Assembly (NCBI RefSeq): GCF_013372125.1
Contig: NZ_CP053826.1
Coordinates: 744,001-808,000 of the forward strand
Source of the DNA: Campylobacter curvus
Lineage (GTDB): Bacteria; Campylobacterota; Campylobacteria; Campylobacterales; Campylobacteraceae
Direction of reading: 5' to 3'
Length of the DNA: 64,000 nucleotides
This document shows positions 20,341-29,484 of the stretch, one piece after another. Numbering within the stretch: the stretch's first letter is position 1; each line of letters starts with the position of its first letter. The position numbers and the translations under genes are program-made. Under the pieces are notes generated by a model. It saw nothing but the letters and a program-made list of their open reading frames with translations, ran no database searches and was not told the DNA's origin.

Positions 20341-20592
20341 ATTTGTTTGGTTCATCAAACGCTGCTTGTAAATTCCTTGTTAGCAGAGTGGGAGCGAGTA
20401 GCCGTTGCTGTGCTTGCAAAAGTGGAGAGAATGTGAATAAGCGTTTATGCTGGGTAAGTAAGCGAGTGCAAGTGTGTGATGCGATTTTTGCTTTGGCCCT
20501 ATCCCGTAGTCCTTCTAGACGCTTCGCATGGCATACTAGCAGCTACTTTTGAAAGGCTACCGACCGAGTGAAGTAGGCCTTGTTTATATCTT
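20341..20592. other. Gene-free segment resembling the inside of the 430-bp repeat
   Basis: The stretch has phrases such as GGGAGCGAGTAG, GCGATTTTTGCTTT and TCTAGACGCTTCGCATGGCATACTAG that recall the interior of the element at 55977-56406 (CACGATTTTTTCTGTTTCGC, AAGACGCTTCGTTGCACTACT). No terminal repeats or duplications are present. It may be an eroded copy. Confidence 0.3.
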
Positions 20593-20763
20593 TTATTTTA
20601 AAATTTTGCTCTTTTTTAGTCTAAATTTAAAAGTATGAAATTTTGAGAGTGCGACGGAGTAAAATTCCTTATAAAACTGAAAAAATTTAGACTCTTTTTT
20701 TGTATAAATCGCTGCAAAAACGTTCTCTAGCTCTATACGCTCTTTTTGTGTCAGATTATCCAT
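20593..20763 (-). CDS. 56-residue basic, aromatic-rich small protein
   Basis: Begins ATG at 20763 directly after the TAG of the XRE gene and after AGGAGAG, with ATG-to-TAA of 57 codons. The product starts MDNLTQKERIELENVFAAIY and ends in a Lys-rich tail (RLKKSKILK); it has seven Phe and three Tyr residues. No domain recognised. The tight coupling to a DNA-binding protein and a good ribosome binding site support translation; function unknown. Confidence 0.55.
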   Translation of the reverse strand: MDNLTQKERIELENVFAAIYTKKESKFFQFYKEFYSVALSKFHTFKFRLKKSKILK

Positions 20764-21009
20764 CTACTCTCCTAGTAATTTTTTCATTTTTTTTACAACA
20801 AACAATATCTCATCATCGTCAAGCTCGCACAAGAGCTGACAAACGGCCAATGCAGCTTGAGGCTTTGAGTTGCCAAGACGCCAGTCCTGATACGTCCTCA
20901 TCGAAATGCCAAGATGTTTTGCCATTTGCGCTTGTGAAATTTTCTTACCGATATTTTTGGATTCAATCGCATTATGAAGCAGATTGAAAATGTCGTTCGT
21001 TTCTATCAT
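20764..21009 (-). CDS. Small XRE-type helix-turn-helix regulator
   Basis: An 81-residue protein whose middle (SQAQMAKHLGISMRTYQDWR, about residues 25-44) is a clear helix-turn-helix with a recognition helix, followed by PQAALAVCQLL. ATG at 21009 is chosen; a TTG five codons upstream is possible. It is followed without a gap by the 56-residue gene. Small HTH plus small partner may be an antitoxin-toxin or a phage-type regulator remnant, but nothing further supports either. Confidence 0.7.
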   Translation of the reverse strand: MIETNDIFNLLHNAIESKNIGKKISQAQMAKHLGISMRTYQDWRLGNSKPQAALAVCQLLCELDDDEILFVVKKMKKLLGE

Positions 21010-21216
21010 CGGGAAATTATACAAATTATTTCATTAAATATACATAAAATTTAATATAAACATATTAATTTAGTATATATAATGTTGATTATATTATAAA
21101 AAATCAAATAAAATATATAAATTATACGAAAAAATGTATAATATCCAAAAATTTTATAGTCAAACTTGAGTTTATAATGCTAAGAATAAATAAATTTATT
21201 TTTTTAACTTTACTAC

Positions 21217-21246
21217 TTGACAATACCATACTCAATATTGTATAAT
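21217..21246 (+). promoter_or_regulatory. hrcA-grpE-dnaK promoter
   Basis: TTGACA at 21217-21222 and TATAAT at 21241-21246 with an 18-bp spacer. A consensus -35 is unusual in Campylobacter, whose vegetative promoters normally lack one. It lies directly upstream of the CIRCE-like site. Confidence 0.75.
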
Positions 21247-21250
21247 TCTG

Positions 21251-21277
21251 TTAGCAATTAAAAAGAAAGAGTGCTAA
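21251..21277 (+). promoter_or_regulatory. CIRCE operator for HrcA
   Basis: TTAGCAATT, nine bases, GAGTGCTAA: the right half is consensus CIRCE, the left half has mismatches in its last three positions. The site ends on the base before the hrcA GTG, so it covers the likely transcription start and the hrcA ribosome binding region. HrcA repression with GroEL-dependent feedback is known for this operator family. Confidence 0.88.
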
Positions 21278-22072
21278 GTGAATAAGACGAACAAACGCGA
21301 TATGATCTTAAATTCCATCATCGAAGCGTATCTGAGCGACAATATCCCGATAGGCTCGAGCGAGCTTGGATCGCGTATGAATATCTCGATGCCGGCATCT
21401 ACAATACGTGTTTATTTCAAAAAGCTCTCCGACGAGGGCGAGATAACGAAGCTTCATATAAGCGGCGGTCGCATACCGACCATAACTGCGATGAGGAGGT
21501 ATTGGAGCGAGACTTTAGACCTAGATGACGTTAATATCAGCGTAAGTGATGGTTATAATCTAAAGATGCTTTGCGATAGGTTCGAGCTTTATTGTATGGT
21601 TTTTGGCAGTTTGGATACGCGCCTGCTTGAAATTTTAAATTTAAACGATAGATTTTTGATCTTAAATTTGGATAGCGACGAGATCGTCATCAGATATGAT
21701 GCGCGCATCGAGAAGTTTCTACAAAATTTGCTTGGCGTTGGTTTAAACAAGCTTGAGACGATTTGCGCTCAGGTTGGTTTAAGCGAACTTAGAAGCAAGA
21801 TAAGGGAGCTTAAAAGAACCAAAATTTACTTCCAAGAGAACGAAATTTTGGCCTTTAAAATGTTTGGCGATGAGCGTTTTAAGATGATGCTTGAGCCCGG
21901 ATTTGCCGCGCAGATGAACGAGGGACTTACGTTTTCTCCGTTATTTGACGAGGGATTTATGGGGCTAAAGCTTAAAATGACTTATCTTGGCTATCCGTGC
22001 GAGATGATATGCGCGGGCAGTATTTATAGTGATTATGTGAAATTTTTAAATAAAATAAAGGAGGCAGCGTGA
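21278..22072 (+). CDS. hrcA: Heat-inducible transcription repressor HrcA
   Basis: A 264-residue HrcA, shorter than the usual 340 of Bacillus but normal for Campylobacter. The N-terminal winged helix has DNIPIGSSELGSR and MPASTIRVYFKKLSDEGEI, then the C-terminal GAF-like and dimerisation part. It represses its own operon via the CIRCE site. Start GTG at 21278 abuts the operator. GTGA overlap with grpE. Confidence 0.93.
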   Translation: MNKTNKRDMILNSIIEAYLSDNIPIGSSELGSRMNISMPASTIRVYFKKLSDEGEITKLHISGGRIPTITAMRRYWSETLDLDDVNISVSDGYNLKMLCDRFELYCMVFGSLDTRLLEILNLNDRFLILNLDSDEIVIRYDARIEKFLQNLLGVGLNKLETICAQVGLSELRSKIRELKRTKIYFQENEILAFKMFGDERFKMMLEPGFAAQMNEGLTFSPLFDEGFMGLKLKMTYLGYPCEMICAGSIYSDYVKFLNKIKEAA

Positions 22073-22608
22073 GCGAAGAGATAAAAGAGCAAAACGTGCA
22101 GGATGCTCAAAATGAAAATTTAGCGCCTGATAGCGTAAATTTTGACGGCTTGAGCGATGCAGCGAAAGTTGCGGAGCTTGAAAACAAGCTTAGCGAGCTG
22201 ACGGATAAATATTATAGAGCAAATGCGGAATTTGAAAACATCAAAAAGCGTTTCGAGAAAGAAAAGGCCGATATCGCAAGCTATGCAAACGAGAAATTTG
22301 CACGCGATTTGCTCCCGGTGATCGACGCTTTGGAGATCGCAGCAAATTTCGACCCTGACGACGATGAGTTTGCCAAAAATGTCAAAGAGGGCGTGCTCAT
22401 CACGATAAATCAGTTCAAAAAATGCTTTGAAAAACATGGCATGAGCGAGATCGACACTAGCGGTGAGTTTGACCCGAATGTCCATAATGCGGTACTTCGC
22501 GTCGATAGCGAGGATCATACTAGCGGTCAGATCGTGCAAGTCATGCAAAAAGGATACATCATAAACGGTAGAGTCTTGCGCCCTGCGATGGTGAGCGTTG
22601 CAAATTGA
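22069..22608 (+). CDS. grpE: Nucleotide exchange factor GrpE
   Basis: A 179-residue GrpE. A charged N-terminal region is followed by a long helix (AELENKLSELTDKYYRANAE onward) and the beta-domain that ends in QKGYIINGRVLRPAMVSVAN. It releases ADP from DnaK. Start GTG at 22069 overlaps the hrcA stop, after AAGGAGG. Confidence 0.95.
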   Translation: MSEEIKEQNVQDAQNENLAPDSVNFDGLSDAAKVAELENKLSELTDKYYRANAEFENIKKRFEKEKADIASYANEKFARDLLPVIDALEIAANFDPDDDEFAKNVKEGVLITINQFKKCFEKHGMSEIDTSGEFDPNVHNAVLRVDSEDHTSGQIVQVMQKGYIINGRVLRPAMVSVAN

Positions 22609-22622
22609 TACGAAATTTAGTC

Positions 22623-22653
22623 GTCCGCAGGTATTTAGTGAGATTCGGCGGAC
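22623..22653 (+). other. Stem-loop in the grpE-dnaK spacer
   Basis: GTCCGC and GCGGAC form a 6-bp stem with a 19-base loop in the 129-bp gap between grpE and dnaK. It could be an mRNA processing or stability signal that adjusts DnaK relative to GrpE. No T-tract, so not a clear terminator. Confidence 0.35.
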
Positions 22654-22737
22654 AGGTGATTTTGATGAGTCGGCTAAATTTAAGGCCGGTCGCAATCGAT
22701 ATAAACGAAATTTAAAAACCAAAATAAAGGAAAACAA

Positions 22738-24615
22738 ATGGCAAAAGTAATAGGAATCGACCTAGGAACGACAAACTCTTGCGTGAGCGTCTATGAGCGC
22801 GGTGAGAGCAAGGTCATACCGAACAAAGAGGGCAAAAACACGACTCCATCGGTCGTAGCGTTTACTGACAAGGGAGAGGTTTTAGTAGGTGACGTGGCAA
22901 AACGTCAAGCGGTCACCAACCCTGAAAAGACGATATATTCGATCAAGCGTATCATGGGACTTATGAGCAATGAGAAAAACGCCCAAGAGGCGAAAGCTCG
23001 CTTGCCTTATCACGTCGTCGATAGAAACGGTGCGTGCGCCGTCGAGATCGCCGGTAAGGTCTATACCCCACAAGAAATTTCGGCCAAAATTTTGATGAAA
23101 TTAAAAGAAGACGCCGAAGCATATCTTGGCGAAAAGGTCGTAGATGCGGTCATCACGGTGCCTGCTTATTTCAACGACAGCCAAAGAAAGGCGACAAAAG
23201 AGGCGGGAACTATAGCCGGACTAAACGTGCTTCGTATCATAAATGAGCCGACAGCTGCGGCGCTTGCTTATGGTCTTGATAAAAAAGAGGCCGAGAAAAT
23301 TTTAGTTTATGACCTAGGCGGCGGAACGTTCGACGTTACCGTGCTTGAGACCGGCGACAGCGTAGTCGAAGTTTTAGCCACGGGCGGTAACGCTTTCCTC
23401 GGCGGTGATGACTTTGATAACCTTATCATTGATTGGCTCGTAAATGAGTTTAAAAATGAGACCGGTATCGACCTTAAAAAGGATGTCATGGCTAGCCAAC
23501 GCCTAAAAGAAGCTGCAGAAAACGCTAAAAAAGAGCTTAGCTCGGCTCAAGAAACCGAGATAAATTTACCGTTCATCACGGCTGACGCTACTGGTCCAAA
23601 ACACCTCGTCAAAAAGCTCACTCGTGCAAAATTTGAGGGCATGATAGAGTCACTCGTAGCCGAGACTATCACAAAGATCAACGAGGTCGTAAAAGAGGCT
23701 GGCCTTAGCAAGAGCGATGTAAAAGAGGTCGTGATGGTCGGTGGCTCTACTCGTGTGCCACTAGTTCAAGAAGAGGTCAAAAAGGCCTTTGGCAAAGAGC
23801 TGAACAAGAGCGTGAACCCTGATGAGGTCGTGGCTATCGGTGCTGCCATCCAAGGCGCGGTCATAAAAGGCGACGTAAAAGACGTGCTACTCCTAGACGT
23901 TACTCCGCTTAGTCTTGGTATCGAGACACTTGGTGGCGTGATGACAAAGATCATCGAAAAAGGCACTACGATCCCTGTCAAGAAAAATCAAACATTCTCG
24001 ACTGCAGAGGACAACCAAAGTGCTGTGACTATCCACGTGCTTCAAGGTGAGCGTGAATTTGCAAGGGATAACAAGTCTTTAGGACAATTCAACCTAGAGG
24101 GCATCCCGTCAGCCCCACGCGGCGTGCCTCAAATAGAAGTAGAATTTGACATCGACGCAAACGGAATTTTGACCGTCTCGGCAAAAGATAAGGCGACCGG
24201 CAAAGCTCAAAACATCACGATATCCGGTTCAAGCGGACTAAGCGAGGACGAGATAAACAACATGGTAAAAGACGCCGAACTTCACAAAGAGGACGACAAA
24301 AAGCGCAAAGAGGCGGTCGAGGCCAGAAATTCAGCCGACGCTTTGGTACATCAAACCGAAAAAAGCATGAACGAGCTAGGAGAGAAGGTGCCTGCCGAGG
24401 ATAGAAGCAACATCGAGGCTGCGCTAAACGATCTAAAAGAGACGCTAAAAGACGAGAACGCAAGCAAGGAGCAAATCGACGCAAAAGTCCAAGCTCTAAG
24501 TGCTGCCAGCCACAAACTAGCCGAGGCGATGTATAAAAAAGATGACAACGCCAGCGGCGAGCAATCAGGTGGCAAGAAAAAAGACGACGACGTCATCGAC
24601 GCTGAAGTCGAGTAA
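22738..24615 (+). CDS. dnaK: Chaperone DnaK (Hsp70)
   Basis: A 625-residue Hsp70. ATPase domain motifs [21 protein letters not shown] and VGGSTRVP are present, then the linker [12 protein letters not shown], substrate-binding domain and a helical lid ending in [13 protein letters not shown]. It completes the heat-shock operon with hrcA and grpE. dnaJ is not adjacent, as in other campylobacters. Ribosome binding site AAAGGAAAAC. Confidence 0.98.
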   Translation: MAKVIGIDLGTTNSCVSVYERGESKVIPNKEGKNTTPSVVAFTDKGEVLVGDVAKRQAVTNPEKTIYSIKRIMGLMSNEKNAQEAKARLPYHVVDRNGACAVEIAGKVYTPQEISAKILMKLKEDAEAYLGEKVVDAVITVPAYFNDSQRKATKEAGTIAGLNVLRIINEPTAAALAYGLDKKEAEKILVYDLGGGTFDVTVLETGDSVVEVLATGGNAFLGGDDFDNLIIDWLVNEFKNETGIDLKKDVMASQRLKEAAENAKKELSSAQETEINLPFITADATGPKHLVKKLTRAKFEGMIESLVAETITKINEVVKEAGLSKSDVKEVVMVGGSTRVPLVQEEVKKAFGKELNKSVNPDEVVAIGAAIQGAVIKGDVKDVLLLDVTPLSLGIETLGGVMTKIIEKGTTIPVKKNQTFSTAEDNQSAVTIHVLQGEREFARDNKSLGQFNLEGIPSAPRGVPQIEVEFDIDANGILTVSAKDKATGKAQNITISGSSGLSEDEINNMVKDAELHKEDDKKRKEAVEARNSADALVHQTEKSMNELGEKVPAEDRSNIEAALNDLKETLKDENASKEQIDAKVQALSAASHKLAEAMYKKDDNASGEQSGGKKKDDDVIDAEVE

Positions 24616-24624
24616 TATCTAAAT

Positions 24625-24648
24625 TTAGAGCCACGAGCGTGGCTCTAA
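24625..24648. terminator. Bidirectional terminator between dnaK and ppk2
   Basis: A perfect TTAGAGCCA/TGGCTCTAA stem with the CGAGCG loop lies between the convergent dnaK and ppk2 stops. On both strands the flanks are AT-rich but a full T-tract is lacking. Confidence 0.65.
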
Positions 24649-24654
24649 GCAAAT

Positions 24655-25464
24655 CTATTCGATACTTTTTATCCTGTCTTTATTCAGCCCCTCTTCGATA
24701 CGTTTTATCTCTTCGTTGCCGCCTCTGACGACGTTCTTGTCATAGTGCAGACGTTCGACTATCTTTTTTGGATACTCCACGTTGCTTAGTATAAATTTAA
24801 ACACATTGAGCCTCGCCTCTTTTTTGTTGTCAGAAGCCACGATGACCCACGGTGAGATGGCGTTATGAGAGGCTAGCAGCATCGAGTATTTGGCGATGGA
24901 GTATTGATCCCACAGCTCTTGAGCCTTTTGATCTACCGGAGAGATCTTAAACTGCTTGAGCGGGTCGGTCATGCGCTCTTTAAAGCGCCTTTTTTGCTCT
25001 TCTTTGCTGATAGAGAGGTAAAATTTAAAGAAAATTATGCCCGAGTTTATGACCATTTCTTCAAATTTCGGCACTTCTCGCAAAAATTCCTTATGCTCCT
25101 CTTGAGTGCAAAAACCCATCACAGGCTCGACTCCGGCGCGGTTATACCAGCTTCTATCAAAGATCACGATCTCGCCAGCGCTTGGTAGGTGCGTGACGTA
25201 TCGCTGGAAATACCACTGCGTCTTTTCGACGTCGCTAGGTTTTGTCAGCGCGACTATCCGACATCCGCGTGGGTTTAGATGCTCGGTTAGGCGTTTTATC
25301 GTGCCGCCTTTGCCCGCCGCGTCGCGCCCCTCCATCAGCATCAGCACTCTTAAGCCCTTTTCTTTGACGTAGTTTTGAAATTTTAAAAGCTCGATCTGAA
25401 GCAGCCTTAGCTCTTGCTCGTAGCCCAGTTTAGCACCTTTTACGTGTTTTTTCTCTTTTGGCAT
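24655..25464 (-). CDS. ppk2: Polyphosphate kinase 2
   Basis: A 269-residue PPK2. The Walker A motif GRDAAGKGG (near residue 47) and the Walker B/lid region FDRSWYNRAGVEPVMG are diagnostic. PPK2 phosphorylates nucleoside diphosphates with polyphosphate; in C. jejuni ppk2 affects GTP pools and stress survival. A single gene convergent with dnaK; start ATG after AAAGGAT. Confidence 0.94.
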   Translation of the reverse strand: MPKEKKHVKGAKLGYEQELRLLQIELLKFQNYVKEKGLRVLMLMEGRDAAGKGGTIKRLTEHLNPRGCRIVALTKPSDVEKTQWYFQRYVTHLPSAGEIVIFDRSWYNRAGVEPVMGFCTQEEHKEFLREVPKFEEMVINSGIIFFKFYLSISKEEQKRRFKERMTDPLKQFKISPVDQKAQELWDQYSIAKYSMLLASHNAISPWVIVASDNKKEARLNVFKFILSNVEYPKKIVERLHYDKNVVRGGNEEIKRIEEGLNKDRIKSIE

Positions 25465-25601
25465 GGTTTATCCTTTAAATTTCATAAATTCACGTTCGTT
25501 TCGTAATTTTACAACAATAAAGCTGATTTCACGCCCACTTAACGGTTTTACAATAAATTTAATAAAATTTATTAAAATCACGTAAATCAAAAAGGAACGC
25601 T

Positions 25602-27314
25602 ATGGTTTTTAAAATTCTCGTCTCATTTTTCGCATTTTGTCTGGCTTGCTTCGGTGAGGTTCTTGATGTCAGTAAGGCATTTGACATCAGCACCGCCCAA
25701 GATAGCCAAAATTTAGAGATAAAATTTAAATTCGGCGAAAATATCTACATCTATCAAGAGACCTTTGAGATAAAGCTAAATGGCGAGACGATCAACTCTC
25801 TTTTAAATATGCCAAAGCCAGAATCAGTAGGCGATCACGAGATCATATTGCAGGATTTCTCGATCCTTGTGCCGTTTAAGCTAGTTGGTGAAAATTTAAA
25901 AGACGATAAAGCCCGGCTTGAAATTTTATATCAAGGCTGCGCTAAAAACGGCATTTGCTACCGTCCGCAAAGTAAAATTTACACTATCACCAAAGTAGAT
26001 GATAAATTTAGCGTTGTGGCTGCCGACAAGCAGGACACAAATCAGCTTTCAGACGAGGAGAACATCGCCAGCGAGCTTGATAGTAGCGGCTTTTTGCTCT
26101 CTTTGGCTACGTTTTTTGGTTACGGGCTTTTGCTGGCTTTCACGCCTTGCGTTTTCCCGATGATACCGATCCTCTCAAGCATCATCGTCTCAAAAAGTGG
26201 ACGAAATTTAAACGCCAAAACCGGCTTTGTACTGTCGCTGGTTTATGTCGTGGCGTCGAGCCTTGCTTACGCGCTTGCGGGCGTTGCGGCGAGCTTGCTT
26301 GGCTTTGGTGTCCTGGGCGCATTACAAAATGTCTGGGTGCTTAGCGTATTTGCGCTGTTTTTTGTCCTGCTTGCGTTTAGTATGTTTGGCTTTTACGACA
26401 TAAAGCTACCATCGAAATTTGAAAATCTCATAAGCAAGAAATCCCAAAATAGTAGCGGTCTGATCGGCGTTTTCATCATGGGCTTCGCCTCGGCGCTCAT
26501 AGTATCTCCGTGCGTCGCCGCACCGCTTGCAGGGGCGCTACTTTACATAGCTCAAAGCGGAGATACGTTTTATGGCGGCACCATGCTTTTTGGCATGGGG
26601 CTTGGCATGGGAGTCCCGCTGCTTGTCATAGGGGCTAGCTCGGGTAAAATTTTACCAAAGCCGGGCGCTTGGATGGACGGTATAAAGAGCCTTTTTGGCT
26701 TTTTGATGCTGATAATGGCCGTTTGGCTCATGGCTAGAATTTTTGGCTCATTTTTCGAGCTGGTAGGATACGGCGTCATAGGCGTGTTCATGGCGGTATA
26801 TTTTGGAGCTTTCGAGGCGGCCGCGAGCGGGGCTATGAAATTTAAAAAGGCACTTGCTATTTTGGTCTTTGTCTATTCTATCATGCTTATCGTAGGCGGA
26901 TTTTTGGGCTCGAGAGACGCTCTCTCGCCTATTAGCGGGCTAAATTTTACAAGCTTTGATCAAGCGCAGCTAAATTTTCGCTCGGTCAAAAATTTAAACG
27001 AGCTAAAAGATCTCATCAAAAATGCCGACAAGCCCGTGATGGTCGATTTTTATGCTGATTGGTGCGCAAGCTGCAAAGAGATAGAAAAGATCACTTTTAA
27101 AGATAGCGCCGTAGCCGGCAAACTTGGCGATTTTACTCTCGTGCGCGTGGATGTCACACAAAGCGGCGAGCAAAACGATGCGATGCTAAGAGAATTTGGC
27201 CTTATCGACCCGCCTGCGCTTTTATTTTTTAAAGGCGGCGAGGAGCTTAAGCCTTTACGAACGATCGGCTTTATCTCGCCTGAGAAATTTTTGGAGAAAA
27301 TTTCAAAAATTTGA
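25602..27314 (+). CDS. dsbD: Thiol:disulfide interchange protein DsbD
   Basis: A 570-residue DsbD carrying reducing power from cytoplasmic thioredoxin to the periplasm. In order: signal peptide (residues 1-18), periplasmic alpha domain with CAKNGICY, a membrane domain of about eight segments with TPCVFPMIP and SPCVAAP (the redox Cys pair), and a C-terminal thioredoxin-like gamma domain with ADWCASCKE (near 485). All three Cys pairs are intact. Ribosome binding site AAAAGGAA. It serves cytochrome c maturation and DsbC-like repair. Confidence 0.95.
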   Translation: MVFKILVSFFAFCLACFGEVLDVSKAFDISTAQDSQNLEIKFKFGENIYIYQETFEIKLNGETINSLLNMPKPESVGDHEIILQDFSILVPFKLVGENLKDDKARLEILYQGCAKNGICYRPQSKIYTITKVDDKFSVVAADKQDTNQLSDEENIASELDSSGFLLSLATFFGYGLLLAFTPCVFPMIPILSSIIVSKSGRNLNAKTGFVLSLVYVVASSLAYALAGVAASLLGFGVLGALQNVWVLSVFALFFVLLAFSMFGFYDIKLPSKFENLISKKSQNSSGLIGVFIMGFASALIVSPCVAAPLAGALLYIAQSGDTFYGGTMLFGMGLGMGVPLLVIGASSGKILPKPGAWMDGIKSLFGFLMLIMAVWLMARIFGSFFELVGYGVIGVFMAVYFGAFEAAASGAMKFKKALAILVFVYSIMLIVGGFLGSRDALSPISGLNFTSFDQAQLNFRSVKNLNELKDLIKNADKPVMVDFYADWCASCKEIEKITFKDSAVAGKLGDFTLVRVDVTQSGEQNDAMLREFGLIDPPALLFFKGGEELKPLRTIGFISPEKFLEKISKI

Positions 27315-27337
27315 CAATCTTTCATAAGGAGCAAAAC

Positions 27338-28969
27338 ATGAAAAGAGGGTATGAAATTTTAAACGATCCGTTCTTGAACAAAGGGACGGCATTTAGCAAG
27401 GTCGAGCGTGAGCAGCTCGGGCTAGATGGGCTTTTACCGCCGCACATCCAAAGCATCTAGGAGCAGGCCAGTCAGGCGTATTTGCACTTTAAAACAAAGG
27501 GCGAAGAGAATAGAAAAGCGTAAATTTTTGATGCAAATTTTTGACACCAACCGCACGCTATTTTACTACCTTTTCAACGAGCATGTGGTCGAATTTATGC
27601 CGATAGTTTATGATCCGGTGATCGCCAAGAGTATAGAAAATTACAGCGAATTTTTCGTCAATCCTCAAAATGCGGCTTTCATCTCGATAGAAAACAGTGA
27701 CGATATAGAGGAAATTTTGAAAAATGCGGCTAGCGGCAGGGAGATCCGCCTCATCGTAGCGACCGATGCGGAGGGCATTTTAGGCATAGGAGACTGGGGC
27801 ACGAACGGCGTTGATATATCGGTGGGCAAGCTAATGGTTTATAGCGCGGCCGCTGGGATAGATCCCAAGATGGTACTACCTGTCGTGCTTGATGTGGGAA
27901 CGAACAGACAAAGCCTTCTGGACGATCCGCTTTATCTAGGCAATCGCTTTAAGCGTGTAAGAGGCGATAAATACTACGAATTTATCGATAAATTCGTGCA
28001 TGCGGACAGAAAGGTCTTTCCTAGATTGTATCTTCACTGGGAGGATTTTGGTCGCTCAAATGCCGCCAATATACTTAAAAATACACTAAAAGCATACCGA
28101 CTTTCAATGACGACATGCAAGGCACAGGCATCATCACCTTAGCCGCTATCTTGTGCGGGCTTGAAATTTCAAAAGAAAAGCTAAAAGATCAAATTTACGT
28201 CTGCTTTGGCGCGGGGACTGCAGGAGCGGGCATAGTAAATCGCGTCTATCTCGAGATGCTACAACAAGGCGTGAGCGAGACCGAGGCGAAGTCTAAATTT
28301 TATCTAGTAGATAAGCAAGGGCTGCTCTTTGACGATATGGACGATCTTACGCCGGAGCAAAAGTCTTTTGCAAGGAAACGAGAGGAATTTATGGATCCGG
28401 ATACTCTCATAAGCCTCGCTGCAGTCGTCAAAAGAGTGCATCCGACGATCCTTGTAGGCACATCGACCACGCCTCATACATTTACCAAAGAGATAGTCCA
28501 AGAGATGTCAAAGCACACGGCGCGCCCTATGATATTTCCTCTAAGCAACCCGACCGAGCTAGCCGAAGCTACGGCGAACGACCTTATAGCGTGGAGCGAC
28601 GGCAAGGCGCTAGTAGCCACCGGCATCCCGGTAGAGCCGGTCGTTTATAAGGGCGTTACATACGAGATAGGACAGGCGAATAACGCGCTGATGTATCCTG
28701 GCCTCGGGCTTGGAGTGATGTCTGTCGACGCTTCGTTGCTCACTGATAAAATGATAAGTGCGGCGGCACACTCCCTAAAAGGCATGATAGATACCGATAA
28801 GCTGGGGGCTGCACTCTTGCCGCCTGTATCGAGATTGACGCAGTTTTCTCAGGTCGTAGCCGAGGCGGTGGCTACTACCGCAATCGCTCAGGGCTTAAAT
28901 AAAGACAAGGTAAAAGACGCCAAAACAGCTGTTTTAAATTTTAGATGGAAGCCTGCTTACGAGGCTTAG
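27338..28969 (+). pseudogene. NAD(P)-dependent malic enzyme, broken by one stop and two frameshifts
   Basis: The three-piece frame aligns in order with E. coli MaeA-type malic enzyme. Piece 1: ATG 27338, ...[22 protein letters not shown], ending at an in-frame TAG at 27458-27460; the same frame then continues [20 protein letters not shown] and stops. Piece 2 is in another frame from about 27520 ([20 protein letters not shown] to LKAYR). Piece 3 returns to the first frame near 28100 ([12 protein letters not shown], with the GAGTAGAG NAD-binding loop). The C-terminus LVATGIPVEP is complete. Without three corrections no active enzyme is made. It has a ribosome binding site (AAGGAGC) 24 bp after dsbD. 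Confidence 0.88.
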
Positions 28970-29007
28970 CTTGATGTCGCGGAGGTGAGATCCATCTCCA
29001 CGGCTTT

Positions 29008-29210
29008 ATTAAAATGGCTCTGTTACAATATTTCATTGATTTTAACTTTCAAAAGCGAAGTCAAACCTTGTGAAGCGACGCTATCACCGCCGATTTTCAG
29101 AGAAGCCAAAGGTTGAACGCGAAAATCGTGCTATATGTTCGGTGCTTTGCGGAGCGAGCAGGGTTTGCGAAGCAAGTGTCAATGATTTATTATAACAAAG
29201 TCATTAAAAA
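29008..29210 (+). repeat. Miniature inverted-repeat element, copy A, with target duplication
   Basis: The element proper is 29016-29202 (187 bp). It starts GGCTCTGTTACAATATTTCA and ends with a 24-bp inverted copy (TCAATGATTTATTATAACAA..). It is flanked by ATTAAAAT (left) and ATTAAAAA (right), a 7/8 direct repeat. The centre forms CGATTTTC/GAAAATCG. No ORF. It belongs to the family listed at 31118, 33790, 55977 and 60482. Confidence 0.85.
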
Positions 29211-29450
29211 TTTATCCTTATCTGCGATGTTTCAAAAAGTAGCATCATAAAATTTCTCACGAGGCTATCACATTTTAAAGGCGGAATTTGATGACTAAAA
29301 TTCGCTCGGACAAGGTTTTGATTTACTATTTTTTGTAAGGTTAAATTCAAGATATCGACTTTTGTCGCGGTTTTTAATATTGATTCTATCAAAAGATGAT
29401 AAAGCGCGCAAAATTTCTATCCGTTTTAAAATATAAAATTAAAATTTCAT
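29211..29450. other. Gene-free AT-rich segment before the flavoprotein gene
   Basis: No gene or repeat recognised. It leads into the promoter of the flavoprotein gene at 29451. Confidence 0.5.
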
Positions 29451-29456
29451 TATAAT
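29451..29456 (+). promoter_or_regulatory. -10 box for the flavoprotein gene
   Basis: TATAAT 28 bp before the ATG at 29485 within an A/T-only stretch, typical of a Campylobacter vegetative promoter. Confidence 0.6.
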
Positions 29457-29484
29457 AAACTTACAAACTTCTAAAGGAGACAAC

